This document shows positions 1 to 11,915 of a stretch of DNA of 64,000 bases, one piece after another. The stretch is taken from contig JAEHOE010000086.1 in NCBI GenBank assembly GCA_016858145.1, positions 372,001 through 436,000 on the forward strand. The letters are read 5' to 3'. The notes under the pieces were generated by a model. The model had not been told where the DNA came from. It saw only the letters and a list, made by a program, of their open reading frames with translations, and made no database searches. Origin of the DNA: Edaphochlamys debaryana. Lineage: Eukaryota > Chlorophyta > Chlorophyceae > Chlamydomonadales. Numbering within the stretch: the first letter of the stretch is position 1; each line of letters starts with the position of its first letter. The translations under genes were made by a program, and so were the position numbers.

Positions 1-145
1 CCGTCCCTAAACTCTTCGCCTGCTGACTTTGAGCACTGTGTTGCCCGCCCCAGCCGTCATGAACATCCTGCCAGCCCCCTGACCCGACCACAGAACGTCC
101 CTCGACTCTCAACCAGCCGCACTCCCTGCCCCTTCCCCTGCTTGC
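1..145 (-). other. Partial last visible intron of the AHA1 gene
   Basis: Sequence downstream of the 202-146 exon on the minus strand. It starts with a GC donor and shows no coding continuation of the Aha1 C domain, so it is read as an intron that runs off the window. Confidence 0.5.
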
Positions 146-443
146 CTGCGTGATCTTCAGGACCGTGTTGCCCGGCTCGGGCTCAGTCATCTCGATGACC
201 ACCTGACAGGGGGGGGAGCGGAGGAGGGGGGGGAGGGGGAGGGTCAGAAGAGGCTGGGAGGTGCAGCGGCACCAGATGCAGATGTGGGGTTGAGGGAGCA
301 GGTTGGGTGGGGGCCCGCTCGCCGCTCGCCGCTCCCATCTCTCTGCGGTCCCCTCCCTGACATCAACCCCGTCCCGGCCCCCACACCCAACCTCCACCTT
401 GCTGCTGCAGTCCTCGGGCCACACCACCCCTCCCCCCCTCCCC

Positions 444-484
<41 letters not shown>

Positions 485-3400
485 TTCCCCCCCCCTTCCC
501 CCCCCCCCCCACCTTGCTGCTGCAGTCCTCGGGCCAGGTGTTGAAGCGCCAGCACATGGCGATGCGGTGGGGCGGCTGCAGCTCCTCGAAGGTGCCCGTG
601 ATGGCGCCGCCGTACCTGACAGGGGGGGAGGGGGGGGTGAGAGGGATCAGAAGAGGGTGGGGACTTGGGGGAAGAGGGTGGGGACTTGGGGGGCAGGAGG
701 GCCAGCGGAGGGCCGCCTCCCTTCAGCCTCCCGCCATCCTGCCATCCTCAAGCTGCGCTTAACCCTTTGCTGGGCGCCAGGCCGCGCAAGTGAACATACG
801 GCGCTACCTAACCTCCTCAAGGCAACCTTGAACTGAGCTGTGTTGGGCCCCAGGCCGCGCAGGGCCGGGCGCGGGCGTCGGGTGGGGGCACTTGCCCTCC
901 GTCCCCCTGGGGCCCAGCCGCCCCTGCCGCCACACCTCTCCACTCCGGTCTCAAACTCGTCGAAGGGCACCCCCCCGCCCACCCCCCTCACCAGGAGAAG
1001 GCCCCCCCGGGCGATGGCTGCACCGTGGCGGGGCTCTGAGTGAAGGCGCACACACGGCCCTGGACCTGGGGGGGGGGGGTTGGGGGTGGAGTGGGGTGGG
1101 GTGGGGGTGGTACTGAACGGTTTACTGGCGGCGGCGGGGCGGAGTGGGGTGGGGTTAAGCTGGGTTTGGCGTTGGTTGAGGGGTGGTGGTGTGGGGGCAC
1201 GAATGAGGTTGAGGGGGGCACGAGCCAGGGGCCCGAGCTGAGCAAAGCGAGGCCAACACGGGCAGCAGAGAAGATCAGGATCCAGATCCAGACCTAGATC
1301 CGATAGGCTCACCACGAAGCACTCGAACAGATCCTGCGGCCGGCAGTGGAACTTGGATTCCAGCTTGATCTTGCCCTCGGCCCGCGCCGCCGCCTTCTTC
1401 TCAGCCGCCGCCGCCTTGGCCGCCGCAGCTTCCCGCAGCTTCTCCTTCTCCCGCTCCGCCGCCGCCTTGCCGTTGGCGGCTGACGACGGTTGCCCGTCGG
1501 TGCCGTTGGCGGTTGACGGTTGACCGTTGTCGGTTTCGGTTAGCACGGGCCCGCCGGCGCGCAGCTCCTTGACGAAGACGTGGATCGCGTCCAGCAGCGG
1601 CCGCTTGCCGTTGGCGTGGATCGCGGCCTGTACGGGTCGGTGGATGCACGAAACAGGATCCAGGATCCAGGATCCAGGATGGAAGACAACCAGTACGCAA
1701 GACGAGGAGGGGGCTCCTGCCTAGGGCGGGCGGAAGGTGGCAGTGCAGCGCGGGGCATGCAGCGGCCCCCAGCCGCCCCTGGGCATGGGCCTCCGCCCCC
1801 GGTGCCCCCGGCAGGCCCGACGACCACACGAAACCGCTGGGCCCGCAGCCCACAACCTTCACCCTCCCCAGCCCCTTCTCCCGCCTCTCTCCCTCTCCCT
1901 CTCCCACCTCTCCCCCTCCCCCCCCACCTTGAGCCTCTCAGCCTCGGGGCTGTTGGAGTCAGTGACGATGCGCACCTCGGGATCCTCGTCGTGGTTGTCG
2001 TCTGGGGGGGAGGGGGGGCACGGGTTTAGGGGGACATGGAAGATGGGGCTTGTGATTGTACGGACGGGCGCATGCGCTCCTTGCCCTCCCCCCTTCCCAC
2101 CTCCCCACGTGCCCAGCGAGCGCCTGCCGCCCTCCCGCCCGTTCAGACCGCTCCTCCCTCCTTCACCCCCTCCCTCCCCCCCTCCCTCACATCCCTCCCC
2201 CCCCTCCCTCCCCCCCGGCTCCCCCCTCCCTCCCCCCCGCCTCCCCCCTCCCTCACATCCCTCCCCCCCTCACCCCCCACGTGCGGCAGGTGCAGCTTGC
2301 CCGTGGCCGCCCCCAGGGCCCGGCCCTCGCCGTCCGTCAGCTCCCCCTTCCAGCCCACACGGATCTCCAGATCGTACGACTGAGGGCAGATGAGAGGAAG
2401 GTGGGACCGGGATCAAGAAGATGCTGAAGGCGGGGGCCCAAAGGCATCCCTCGACAATAGCAGACAGAGAATCTTATTACCGCAAAACCAGTCCACTCGA
2501 AACCAGTCCGAGCGAAACCAGTCCACCAGCCGCGGGGTCGCCTCCTCATCCGGTCTTTGCCGGTCCTTGTCCCCACGACCTCGCCCCCTGACCTCCCCAC
2601 CCATTGCCTCCCTCCCTCCCTCCCTCCTCCCTCCCTCTTGCCTCCCTCCCTCCCCCCTCCCCCCCTCTTGCCTCCCCCCCTCACCGCGATCATCTTGCCC
2701 TTGCGGATGTTGAGGAACGCCTCCCCCCCCACCGACTCGAGGCCCGTGCTGGCGGCGGCGGCGGGCGCGGCCGTGAGCGTTACGCCGCCCAGCAGCTCGC
2801 CCAGCCGGTGCTTGGCCTGTGGGGGGCAGGGAGGGGGCAGGGGGTGACGGGAGATGGGTCGGTGGGATGGGCCGGGGCTGGTTCGACCAAAGGGAAGGGG
2901 CGGGGAAAAGGTCGAGCAACCTGGGATGAAAGGAGGGCTGGGTGGGGCTAGCAACCGAGGTGGGCTGCGGAGCCCCCAAGTTCCAAGCTCCGAGCTCCGA
3001 GCGTCCCCGACCCCTACGGAACTGCTCCCGTGCTCCCCATTTGCTATTCACCTGCTAGCTGCACCGGGAGGAGGACCACACACGCCGCCGTACACCCTAC
3101 ATCTTTTAGCCCCGGGCCTTCCCAGCGCCCGCCACCCCCGATGCCGGACCGTCCATCCCCAACCTCAAGCTTACCCAGTCCGTCACGTCCCGCTCCGACC
3201 AATGCCAGTTGTTGACATTCCTTCAAGAGGGCGAATCGGGAGAATTGAGCGTCAACACATGTTGGGCGTCAAGCGGACATGGCCGGGCCTGCGAGCGTGC
3301 CGCGGCCATCCCATCCAGCCATCCAGCGCCTCCGCTCGCCCGCGGGGCCAAGCGCCCCGGCTGTTCCCCCACCATCCCCAAGGAGCTCATGCATCAGGCT

Positions 3401-3506
3401 GGCACTCCCGCCTGATTCTGCAGACCGCCAAGCCCGGGACACACCTGCCCTGCTCGCCCATGTCCTTCACCAGCCAGCGAGGGTCGGCCTCGTCAAACTT
3501 TGCCAT
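146..3506 (-). CDS. AHA1: Activator of Hsp90 ATPase (AHA1-type co-chaperone), 3' end outside window
   Basis: Cytosolic co-chaperone that binds Hsp90 and stimulates its ATPase. Nine exons can be joined, in transcription order: 3506-3445, 3220-3175, 2816-2685, 2379-2274, 2001-1928, 1627-1313, 1065-992, 615-513 and 202-146. Every splice phase agrees and 323 codons result. The ATG sits in an A-rich context and opens MAKFDEADPRW, as in animal and fungal Aha1. Residues 22-32 read NVNNWHWSERD, the conserved NxNNWHW motif of the N domain. Residues about 165-225 are an Ala/Lys/Glu and Gly/Asn/Ser-rich linker, longer than in the human protein. From residue 226 the SRPBCC-type C domain begins, with FECFV, AFTQSPA and WRFNTWPED. 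The last visible intron uses a GC donor (CAG|GCAAGC). The C-terminal segment expected to resemble RQGWQRYYFEGIK lies beyond base 1. The family call is secure; the exact limits of the poly-purine introns are less so. Confidence 0.95.
445..484. repeat. Homopolymer C tract (about 40 nt) in an AHA1 intron
   Basis: An uninterrupted run of about 40 C (G on the gene strand) inside the intron between AHA1 exons 8 and 9. It is flanked by two copies of a 25-bp sequence that contains the exon 8 donor. The length is likely unstable in replication and unreliable in sequencing. Confidence 0.9.
1654..1680. repeat. CAGGATC heptamer tandem repeat
   Basis: Almost four tandem copies of CAGGATC in the AHA1 intron just upstream of exon 6 on the gene strand. 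Related AGGATCCA fragments occur at about 1275-1300, 4568-4590 and 10953-10970, so this is a dispersed short motif. Confidence 0.7.
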
Positions 3507-6500
3507 TCTTCTTGTGCAATGCTCACTGGTGTTGGGGTACTACGATGCAGGAGGACGTCTTTCCGCGCGATTGCGGCTTGGCGCCAACAGGTGATGGGGA
3601 TAACAACAGGCGCTTAGGCTTATACGCAGTGTGATGTGTATTTGCAAGTGGAACGGCTGGGCGGGCAAAGCTCAGGCCAAGGCGACTGATCGCGCACTGC
3701 ACTACGCGACAGTTCCAGAAGCACGTCCGCTCCTTTCGTGCGCTCCTGCCCATACTATAGGCACGCGCTGCGATAACTCACAACCGCTATACAAGCACTC
3801 ACCGTCGGCATCACGCAGGGCACCGCCACGGGATGCATCCTTTCTCGCGGCACTTCTCCCCCACCCCTACTCACATTCGCAAGATGTTATCACCGCACTT
3901 CATCCGAACACTCAGCGGTAAGCAACCTGCCGCAAGCTGCCTGTCTCTGCGAAACGTCGGCTCCGGCCGGCAGCCGCGCCGCTTGACCCCCCGCCCCGGC
4001 CCACCCGCGTGGAGCGCTCTCCCTTGGCCGCCCGTGTCGCGGACCCCGCTTGGATCAGTCACCTGAGCGGAGGTGGACGACGGTTACCATTATACTGCGG
4101 TGAGTTGAGGGAAGAACCTCTGGGGGGCCTCTGGGGGGGCCTGGAAGGCCAAAGGCCTGCCCGCGCCGCAGTCTTCCTGGGCGACACCCAGCGCATTGCT
4201 TGAACTGTGCGTGGGGACCAGAGCTCGAAGCCACAAGCAGCTAGAAGGCCCAGCACTGCCAGACGGGTCAGCCAAGAAGCCATGCGACACACAGCCGTAG
4301 CGGCATCGAACGCGTGCGTGGGCTGGCCAGGGGGCCCTCAGACGCTACCGCTGCCGGTCGTCGGACCTCCATGCCGAGCGTCGCGATGCAAACACACACC
4401 CATTGCGCGTGCCACCTGGGCTGGGTGCCTGGGGTCCTCCTGTCGCGCGTGTCAAGACACAAAAACACGCTCACGCGCGCCACCTGGGCTGGGGCTCCGG
4501 CTGGAGGCCTTGAGGCACTTGGCGAGGCGGGGCCGGGGCTAGCCGACGCGCTTGGGGCAAGGTAGGGTCAGGATCTAGGATCCAGGATCTGGGCTTGCGT
4601 ACGCTATGGCAGTACCAGCGCTGGAGCTGGATGACGAGGCTAGCTGCTTGGGGCAAGCTTACCGTACTTGCGCGATCAGTCACCGCTGTGGTTGGGTGGG
4701 TGCCCGCCGTACGGGAGGCCTGCCACGTGCCCCACCAGGGGCCCCTCGTCCCTGCGACCGCTGGATCCCCGGGGCAGTACGGCACATCTGGCCAACCATC
4801 GGTGCCAGGCCATCCCGGATTCTGAATCCTGGACTTGTGCGGGCCCTTGGGGGCACTCCCTGGCCCCTGGGCTGTGCCGGGGCCCCGCTTCCAGTCCAGC
4901 ATAGTGCGCCTGATCAACGGCAGCGACATAGCCGTTGCATACCGTGGTGCCTGTGAGCCCTGACCCCGCTGTCACATTCCCCTAAGCGTGAGGCCGTGCT
5001 CTGACTGCGGCAGAGGGGCGGTACAGGCCCGATAGTCGAACGGGCTACGGCGTTACAGCTCCCGCGGCAACGGCCCCACCGCAACGAGCTTACTGTGCGT
5101 GGGACGGGGACTGCCCGCTTGGGGCTTGCCCATTTGGGGCCTGCCCTGTCGAGGAGGTACAGGCGAGCCCAGGCTGCGCGGGACGAGGGATGCACTCCCA
5201 GGGCCACAACGCGGATCCCGTCCTGCCTGTCGTCCGCCGCTTGCCTGACCGCGGCCTGCGGGTGGCGTGCCACCGTGGGCAACAGGTTCTCCGGTCTCCG
5301 CAACTTGGACACGAATGGGCGAATGAGACAGAACGGAGAAGGGTTAGTCATTAGGGCTTGCACCCGCCGGCGGAATGGTCTGGCCAGGCCGGACCAACTC
5401 CGGAGGGCAGCCACGGGGGAAATGGCCGCGCAAACAGGACGTCCGGAGAAGGGGAGACCGGCAGTTGGGAAGCAACGGGAAGAACTTCCGTGGCGATGAC
5501 AATGCTCCCGAGGGATCTTCAGCAAAAGCCTGGCGAGGGGCCCCGTTGCTTGTGGATGTTCCCCGGTTCGTGGAAGACCATGACGAGGAGGAGAAGCCCC
5601 ATGGAGGTGACTCAGGTGGGCGCGGAACCTGAAGCCGCAACGTGGCGAGGAGCCTTTGGTGCCTTTGGGAGCGGGCTGCGCTCCACCTCCGGCGGGCCAA
5701 GCGGCAGCAGGAGCAGGGGAGGGGGCCAAACAAGGAGGGGAGATGAGGGAAAAGCGCGAACCCTAAATCGGCCGCACGCGCCGGGATATTTGTGCGCTCG
5801 CGGCGTGAGTCATTTGCGCCTGACGACCGTATCAGGGTTCTGGGGTTCTGAGTGCATGCGAAGTTGCGACGTTCCCGCTTTGGCGGTACTCCGTACGTAC
5901 GTCGTAGATGCAGCGTGGCGAATGCACTGAAGACGAAAGCCATGAGGCCGAACGGCGTGGCCTAGTCCGCTGGTTCCGAGCCTACGCACGATCGAGTAAG
6001 CTCTGCCGCGAGCTATGGGTGCGTGTTGCGTCTGCGACGCGGAAGGTAGGGCGCCATATGAGCGAGCGAACAATTGTGTCGAAAGCTGGTCGGCTGGCGT
6101 GTTCGCATCTGTTTTGAATGCGTTGAAGGAAGAGGAAGGGAGGCCTGGCGGGCTTACGTGCTCTGTCCTGACGCGTCCTGGGTGCCGCTGATCGAACGGA
6201 ATCAACAACTTGTTAGGCGACGTCATCAAAGGCTGCCCGTGGTCCAGCGCGCAGACCATAGAGCACACAACTCTCGCATAAGAACACTTTGCATTCGCTC
6301 GCGACCTGCACAGTTGAGGACCACTTTTGTAGTCGCGGGCCCAAGCACGTGTGGCGGTCGTCTCGCGCTTTAGTAGCGCCAACAGCCACGACCAGCCGGA
6401 GTGGTCGCCCCACGACAAAGAGCCGGGTGAGGCAGTCAGCTCGGGGGTACATAGTTTACTGGACCGCGAGTTGCTGAGTGAGGCCAATTCCGCTGGGTTC

Positions 6501-6764
6501 GCTCGTTCCTTGGGTTATCCGCCTTCTGGAACGCCAGAGTGTCGCTTCGTTGGCACCAGTATCAGCTGCGCTTGCTCTCGCGGCAGGCGGGGGCGCGACG
6601 GCCCGGCAAACTTCGGGTGGCCCTTCGAAAGCCTGGGCTGCGAAGGGCGACTGAAAACTCCCTTCCCTTCGCCGCAGAGCAGGCGACGGTGAAGCCGGTG
6701 CTGGTTTGCAGCGGGGTGGTGGAGCCAGCGGTTCCGCGCGACTCCGCTGAAGCTGGCGGAATCC
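3507..6764. other. Intergenic region between AHA1 and the first RWP-RK gene
   Basis: About 3.3 kb that must hold the AHA1 promoter and 5' UTR on the left and the RWP-RK promoter on the right. I see no conserved domain in any frame. Two short stretches look faintly exonic on the plus strand: 3883-3918, which would give a basic, presequence-like MLSPHFIRTLS followed by a GTAAGC donor, and about 5480-5630, with an acidic peptide containing VEDHDEEEKP before a GTGACT donor. They cannot be linked into a gene. CACCTGGGCTGGG occurs twice near 4408 and 4479. Confidence 0.5.
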
Positions 6765-9145
6765 ATGCAGCCCGCGTCTTCAACTTCAAACGCGTCTAGC
6801 GCGGGTCTTGGAGCTGTTATGGAGTCTGGAGGCAGCTTTAGATGGGGCTCACTCAGCAGCACGCCGGCACACCCCGCGCAGTCGTCATCGCATCAACCGG
6901 AAGCTGGTGCTGGCGCAGGCCTGGAACGCACAGTTTCTTTCGCGAGCTCAGCCGGAGACCCCCAGTTTTGCAACAGGAGCTCCGAGAGTCTCGCGCGGAC
7001 CGCTTCTATGGCCCTCCACTCAGCGCAGCAATGCCCACCGACCTCGCTGCCGTGGCCATGGACTGCGCCCCCGCCCCCCTTGTTTCCCGCACAGCCGCAA
7101 CTCCAGCCCTCCCTGCACCCGCTCTTGGAGCCCATGTACAGAGCACAGCAAGCCTATGGTTTCTACTACCAGCAGCCGTGCCAGCCGTCCTACCTGGCCC
7201 TGCCGCCGCTGCCGGTGTCGGCCGCATCGTGCCCGGACAGCTGCTTGGAGGCCCAAGCCGCGGCTCCCAACGCCGCGACCGGTTGCTCGTCCAGCGCGGG
7301 TGCCTGCATGAGTCACCTCATGCCCAGGTCTGACCTGCACGCTCTCACGTGCCTGCTAGACGAGATCGCGGCGGCGCCGTGGCCGGGTATGCAGCCCTCC
7401 GCCTGGCTGCCGCCGCCGGCACCCGAAACGGTGCCCCTGGCGGCGGAGGCTCAGCAGCTTCCAATGTCGACGGCGCCGTGGTTGGCGCGGGGCGAGCAGC
7501 CGTGCGCGTCCGACGTCGCAGCGGCAGCGGCGATGTCGACGGCGGCCCGGTCTGCCGCCGCCGTCAAGATGGCGTGCTTCGTGCCTTGCGAATCAGCGGC
7601 GGCGCCGCCACCTGTCGTGACGGGAGCTCTGGACCCATTCACCCGGACGTCAGTGGCGCCGTCGGCGGCGGCGAGCCGCGAGCCCTTCTCCCGCCACTCC
7701 GCCTCCGGCACGCGCACGCCCACGCTGCCGCCGCCGCCGCTGGTGACCGCCGCGGCAGCGGCGCTGCCCGATGACCCTGCCGCCACCGCCGCCGCCACTG
7801 CCTCCGTCGGGCGCGCCAACAAAAGCCTGGCCCTCGATCTGAGCGTGGGAGCCGACGGGGGCGCGACGGCTGCTGTCTTCCAGGCCCGGTCTCAGCTGCG
7901 TGCCGCCGCCGCCGCCACCGCCGCTGCTCCCGCCGGCACTACGGGTTTTGGCGGCCCCGCGCTGCCGGCGCACGCAGCTCAGCGCAGCGGCGTGCGTGGC
8001 GCAATCGCCGCCATGTCAGACCAAGGCGACCGCAAGGACGCTGCGGTGGCGGTGGAGGCGGCCGCGTCCGCGAAGGTGGCGGCGGCAGCGGCAGCGGCCC
8101 AGCACTCCGCCGTCGTCAACCTGTCGGCGGCCGCCCCGGCCGCCGGCGCCTCCGCTGCGGCGGCGCGGGCAGCTGCCAGGCCCACCGCAGCGGCGGCGGC
8201 CCAGGCGGCGGCCAGGACCGCGGCGGCGGCGGTTCAGGTGCCGGCGGCGGTGAAGGCAGAGCCCGGGTGGTCGAGCCGCCTTTCGGGAGAGAAGCGCACC
8301 CGAACCGCCTCCCCGGTACCGGCTCGCGCGGTCCGGGCGCAGTCGCCCGCCACCTCCGGCACCGCCAGTGGCGGCGCCACGGCTGGTGGCGGCGGCGGCG
8401 CCGCCGACGGTGACGGCGAGGGCGACGGCGAGGACTCGACGCTCGAGGCGATCCGTGCGACGTTTGACCTTCCCGTCCGCCAGGCCGCCAAGCGCCTGGG
8501 CATGGGCGGCACGCAGCTCAAGCGGCGCTGCCGGGCGCTGGGCATCCGCCGCTGGCCCCAGCGCAAGCTCGCGTCACTGGCGCGTGTGGCGGAGGCGGTG
8601 GCGGCGGATGCGGGGCTGGCGGAGGAGCAGAAGCAGGTGCGTGCGCGTGGGGGCGTGGGGCGAGGGTGGGGCTGGCATGCCGTTATCAGATCTTGGCACC
8701 CTAGCTTTTTCCCCTCGTCTGACCCCATTTCATTGTTCCCTCCCTTCCACCCCCAGGACCTGCTCCGCTCCGCCACCCTCAGCCGCGCGGAGATCCTGCA
8801 AGACCCCGACGCACCGCTTAGGGAGGAGCTCGCGGCCTACAGACAGGTGCGATATGACGCGGGAGGGATGCGGGGTCCGAGGTTAACTTTTTCGCATCCG
8901 CGTACCCAACCTATCGGTTGGTTGCTGCGCCCGTTCAGGCGCTGCCCGCGCATGCATGTGTGGCTCAGCCCAGTGTCAGCGGTTGACGCCTCCTGAGCTG
9001 TTGGTTGCTGTCCCCATGTGCTGCGCAGGCCTTCTACAAAGCAACCAACTGCAAGCGCGGACCCGATGGCGAGGCGAAGGCGGGCCGGCGCGGCGGCGGC
9101 GGCCGGGGCCCCTCCACAGATGACGATGGCTCGAACTCGGACTGA
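6765..9145 (+). CDS. RWP-RK domain transcription factor (older paralog)
   Basis: Probable nuclear DNA-binding regulator of the RWP-RK class; algal relatives include nitrogen-responsive and gametic regulators. Three exons, 6765-8636, 8757-8846 and 9029-9145, all joined in phase 0, give 692 residues ending in TGA. The RWP-RK domain begins near residue 558 (LEAIRATFDLPVRQAAKRLG) and carries the diagnostic RWPQRK at 596-601; the predicted helix-turn-helix region is intact. The rest is low-complexity Ala/Pro sequence. Two short motifs are shared with the duplicated paralogs: LPWPWTAPPPP (near residue 95) and LLDEIAAAPWP (near residue 197). Exon 2 encodes a conserved 30-residue amphipathic stretch, and the C terminus is basic then acidic. 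No partner domain such as PB1 or GAF is seen, so it is closer to the RKD group than to NLPs. Its targets are unknown. Confidence 0.88.
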
Positions 9146-11915
9146 GGACTGAGGCCGTGTGTGGGGGGGGGCCTTGGGGCACCGCTGCCGCGTGCTGCTC
9201 TGACGCTAGAAAGCTGCTAGCACTGCTGGTAGACAGAATCGCTCTTGCACCCTAGTGCACTGGCCCACTCGTGCACGAGTGTGGGATGTTGGAGAGGCAC
9301 CATGAAAGCTAAAGAACGAATGAGAACAGCAGAGTGGGCGACACGGCGCGAACCGACGCGCAGATTTCTTTATACCGCTTCTCGGGCACACCTAGGCGGC
9401 GGCTGTGTATCCTGCGTGGCGCTTTCAATTCACACGCCGCCGCTGCTTGGGCTTGCGCGTGAGGTTGTGCGGTTCCTAATGACATCGCGAGTCGGGAGCG
9501 CGTACTGCTTACTGCGTGCGCGCCAGCATGCATGCAACTGAACTATCCGTACTTGCTGAGTGGCATGGCCGGGTGCAACCGCTGCGGTTGGGACCGGCCA
9601 GAACTTAACCTGCGCGCGTGCGGGCCGTTTCCGAAGACGCCCCTCGTTGCATGTGTGCATGCCAGAACTTGGCAGCAGCATATCTCAGGGGTGGCCCTTG
9701 CCTGCACGCTCGAAAGCAACGGGTTGCTAGGTCGCAACCTTCCATTTTGTGTGAAGATTGGGGGTCCGGAGGGGGAGAGGTGTACCGTGTCATGACTGGG
9801 TGTCAGTTGTGTGTTTTCCCGCCGTTTACTTATTGCCAGGGCTTGCTCCTGCTTACTGTGCTATGCGATGCGCGGCCAAAGGGTTGCGGAACTGTTCTCG
9901 TCACCCGACGCTGACTCGTGGCGTCCCCCGATCATGTGTGTGTCTCATGCTGTGCACTCCTTCATGTCATGTGTGGGTAAACTCCGGTACTAGCTAGCCG
10001 CACGGTTCGGTGCTACGAACTGGGAATCACGGCACGCGTGCCGCGCGACCCGACTCGGCGAGGGCCTGCACATCTCCTCGCCTTGCCTGTTGCATGGCTT
10101 GGCAACCAGGCTGAGCTAGTATATGTCTACGGCTAGGCCTGTGTCTAACTCTCTGTCTATGCCTACGTCGTTGTGGCATATTTCTGGTAACTTGCCAATA
10201 CCAGAGCCTATGTTGATGCCTATGCCTACGTGCTATGGGGCTATGGGGCTATGAATCTATGTTGAGTCTGCTCAGGACTGGCTGCTCCCATGCCGGTCTC
10301 TGCACCCAAGCAAGGACGTTTCATTACCGGTAGGCGAACGGCTGGTCGAGGCTTGGGTTTCCCTTGAGCTAGTGTTGTGCGCACCGAATCATTCACATGT
10401 GCGGCGGCGCATGCAAGTCGGGGCCGGGAAGGCGCCGCTATTGGCGCTCCGGCCCGTGCCTTGCCGCGCCCGCCCCTGTTCGTCTATCATCTGGGGATCA
10501 AACTTACGGCGGGGGGGTCATGGATCGAGTCCGAGGCGTGGCCAGGCCCGAGCACACGGGTCTAGCTCGCTGTGGCTTCCTGCAATACTATCTATATATA
10601 AGCCGGCCTTGCTCCAGCTGGCTATCAGTTGAGGGGTGGAAGGGGAAGCAAATGGCCGGCAAGGGCCCGGTCGCTGCGGCACTTGAGCCGATGGCTGATT
10701 GATTGCGTGGGATTTCCGGAAACCTCGGGGCGCCCGTGCTCCATCCCATGCTCTCTCCTCATGAGCAAGCTGTGTGCAGTTGTGGTTTAGTGTGTTGGTT
10801 GCGCGGTGTGTTGTGCGTGCTCTTCATGTCTCCATATGCGCCGCAGCTCGTATGCAGCTGTGCAATCTTTTTACACGGGTCCCGAAACCCTGTTCGCATA
10901 ATGAGAGCTGCATGCCAGGTGCTATCCCGCATGCCGCGAGATCCAGCCGCGTTGGCTCAGGATCTGGATCCAGCTGGTCTATGTGTTGTTTTGACGTATG
11001 GTCTGTGGTGTTTGTCTGTTGGCAACGGTCAGGGTCTCGGGGTCAGGATCTTACTTCATCTGGTCTTCATTTACCCCCGGCGCCCCGTCCTCCTGTCTGC
11101 GTTTGTGTGGCGTGGACGCGCAAGCGGAAACGGCCCTTGAGATGTCCTGCTAACGCAGACGTCCATTGGGACTCAGTCGGACCAATCTCATCCTACCCTT
11201 ACTTATCCACCGCGGACGTTGAAGGTGGCAGTAGAGGAGGAGGAAGAGGAGGGGGAGCCCACCGTGATTCATTCCTTGCGGCTCCCCACCGTGTTTGCTT
11301 GTGGCGGCTTGCCTGTGTGCTCCCGGCTGTACGGGTGCTGTACTCTAAACTCATTGCTCGCCATCCTTTATCACAACGCATAACCGGCGAGGGGCCCTGG
11401 CGCGCAGGGGTGGTCGCGAGATGGTGTGGCCCCGCAGCCTGTCTGGGCCACCCCCCATCATTACGGAACGAACGGCCGGCGAGTGAGGGTCGGCTGCCTG
11501 CGTGGAGGGGGATGCTGAGGGGGCCAGGGGTACCTACCGAGAAGGCATTGTGTGTTGTGTCGATTTCGGGGGTATCTAGCTGATGAGGCACGTCACGCTC
11601 TTGTGAAGCGCATTGATGCGTCAGCTTCCTTCTTGTATCTAGCCAAGCTATCCCCACAGGCTTTGGGTCTTTGTTCTATGCCCTCTGCCTCTTGTCGGTG
11701 GGGGATGCGCCCGGGCAGGCGGTGGCTCTGGGTTGACTGATAAAGGATAGGCGTGCGTCCGAAGATTACACTTTGGGTCTAAACCCGTACGCTTGAGAGG
11801 GCTCGGAGTGTCTGCGAGGGGCTAGGTCGGAAGGACATCACTCAATTTTGGGCTCAGCCGCCGCCGTCAGGCTCTGCGGGCGGCGAAGCCCCCCGGGATT
11901 ACCCCGTGTCGGCGT

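Noticed and set aside
647..1546. 299-codon minus-strand frame in AHA1
   Set aside because: It reads through the real exon 6 into intron sequence; the apparent V-P-F-D-E-F-E peptide near 970 is intronic, since exon 7 ends in F-S-W and joins Y-G-G-A-I-T-G of exon 8.
4914..5729. 271-codon minus-strand frame
   Set aside because: Arg/Ala-rich with no domain; typical chance frame in GC-rich spacer.
10774..11583. 269-codon plus-strand frame
   Set aside because: No domain, Cys/Val-rich composition and codon use unlike the genes here.
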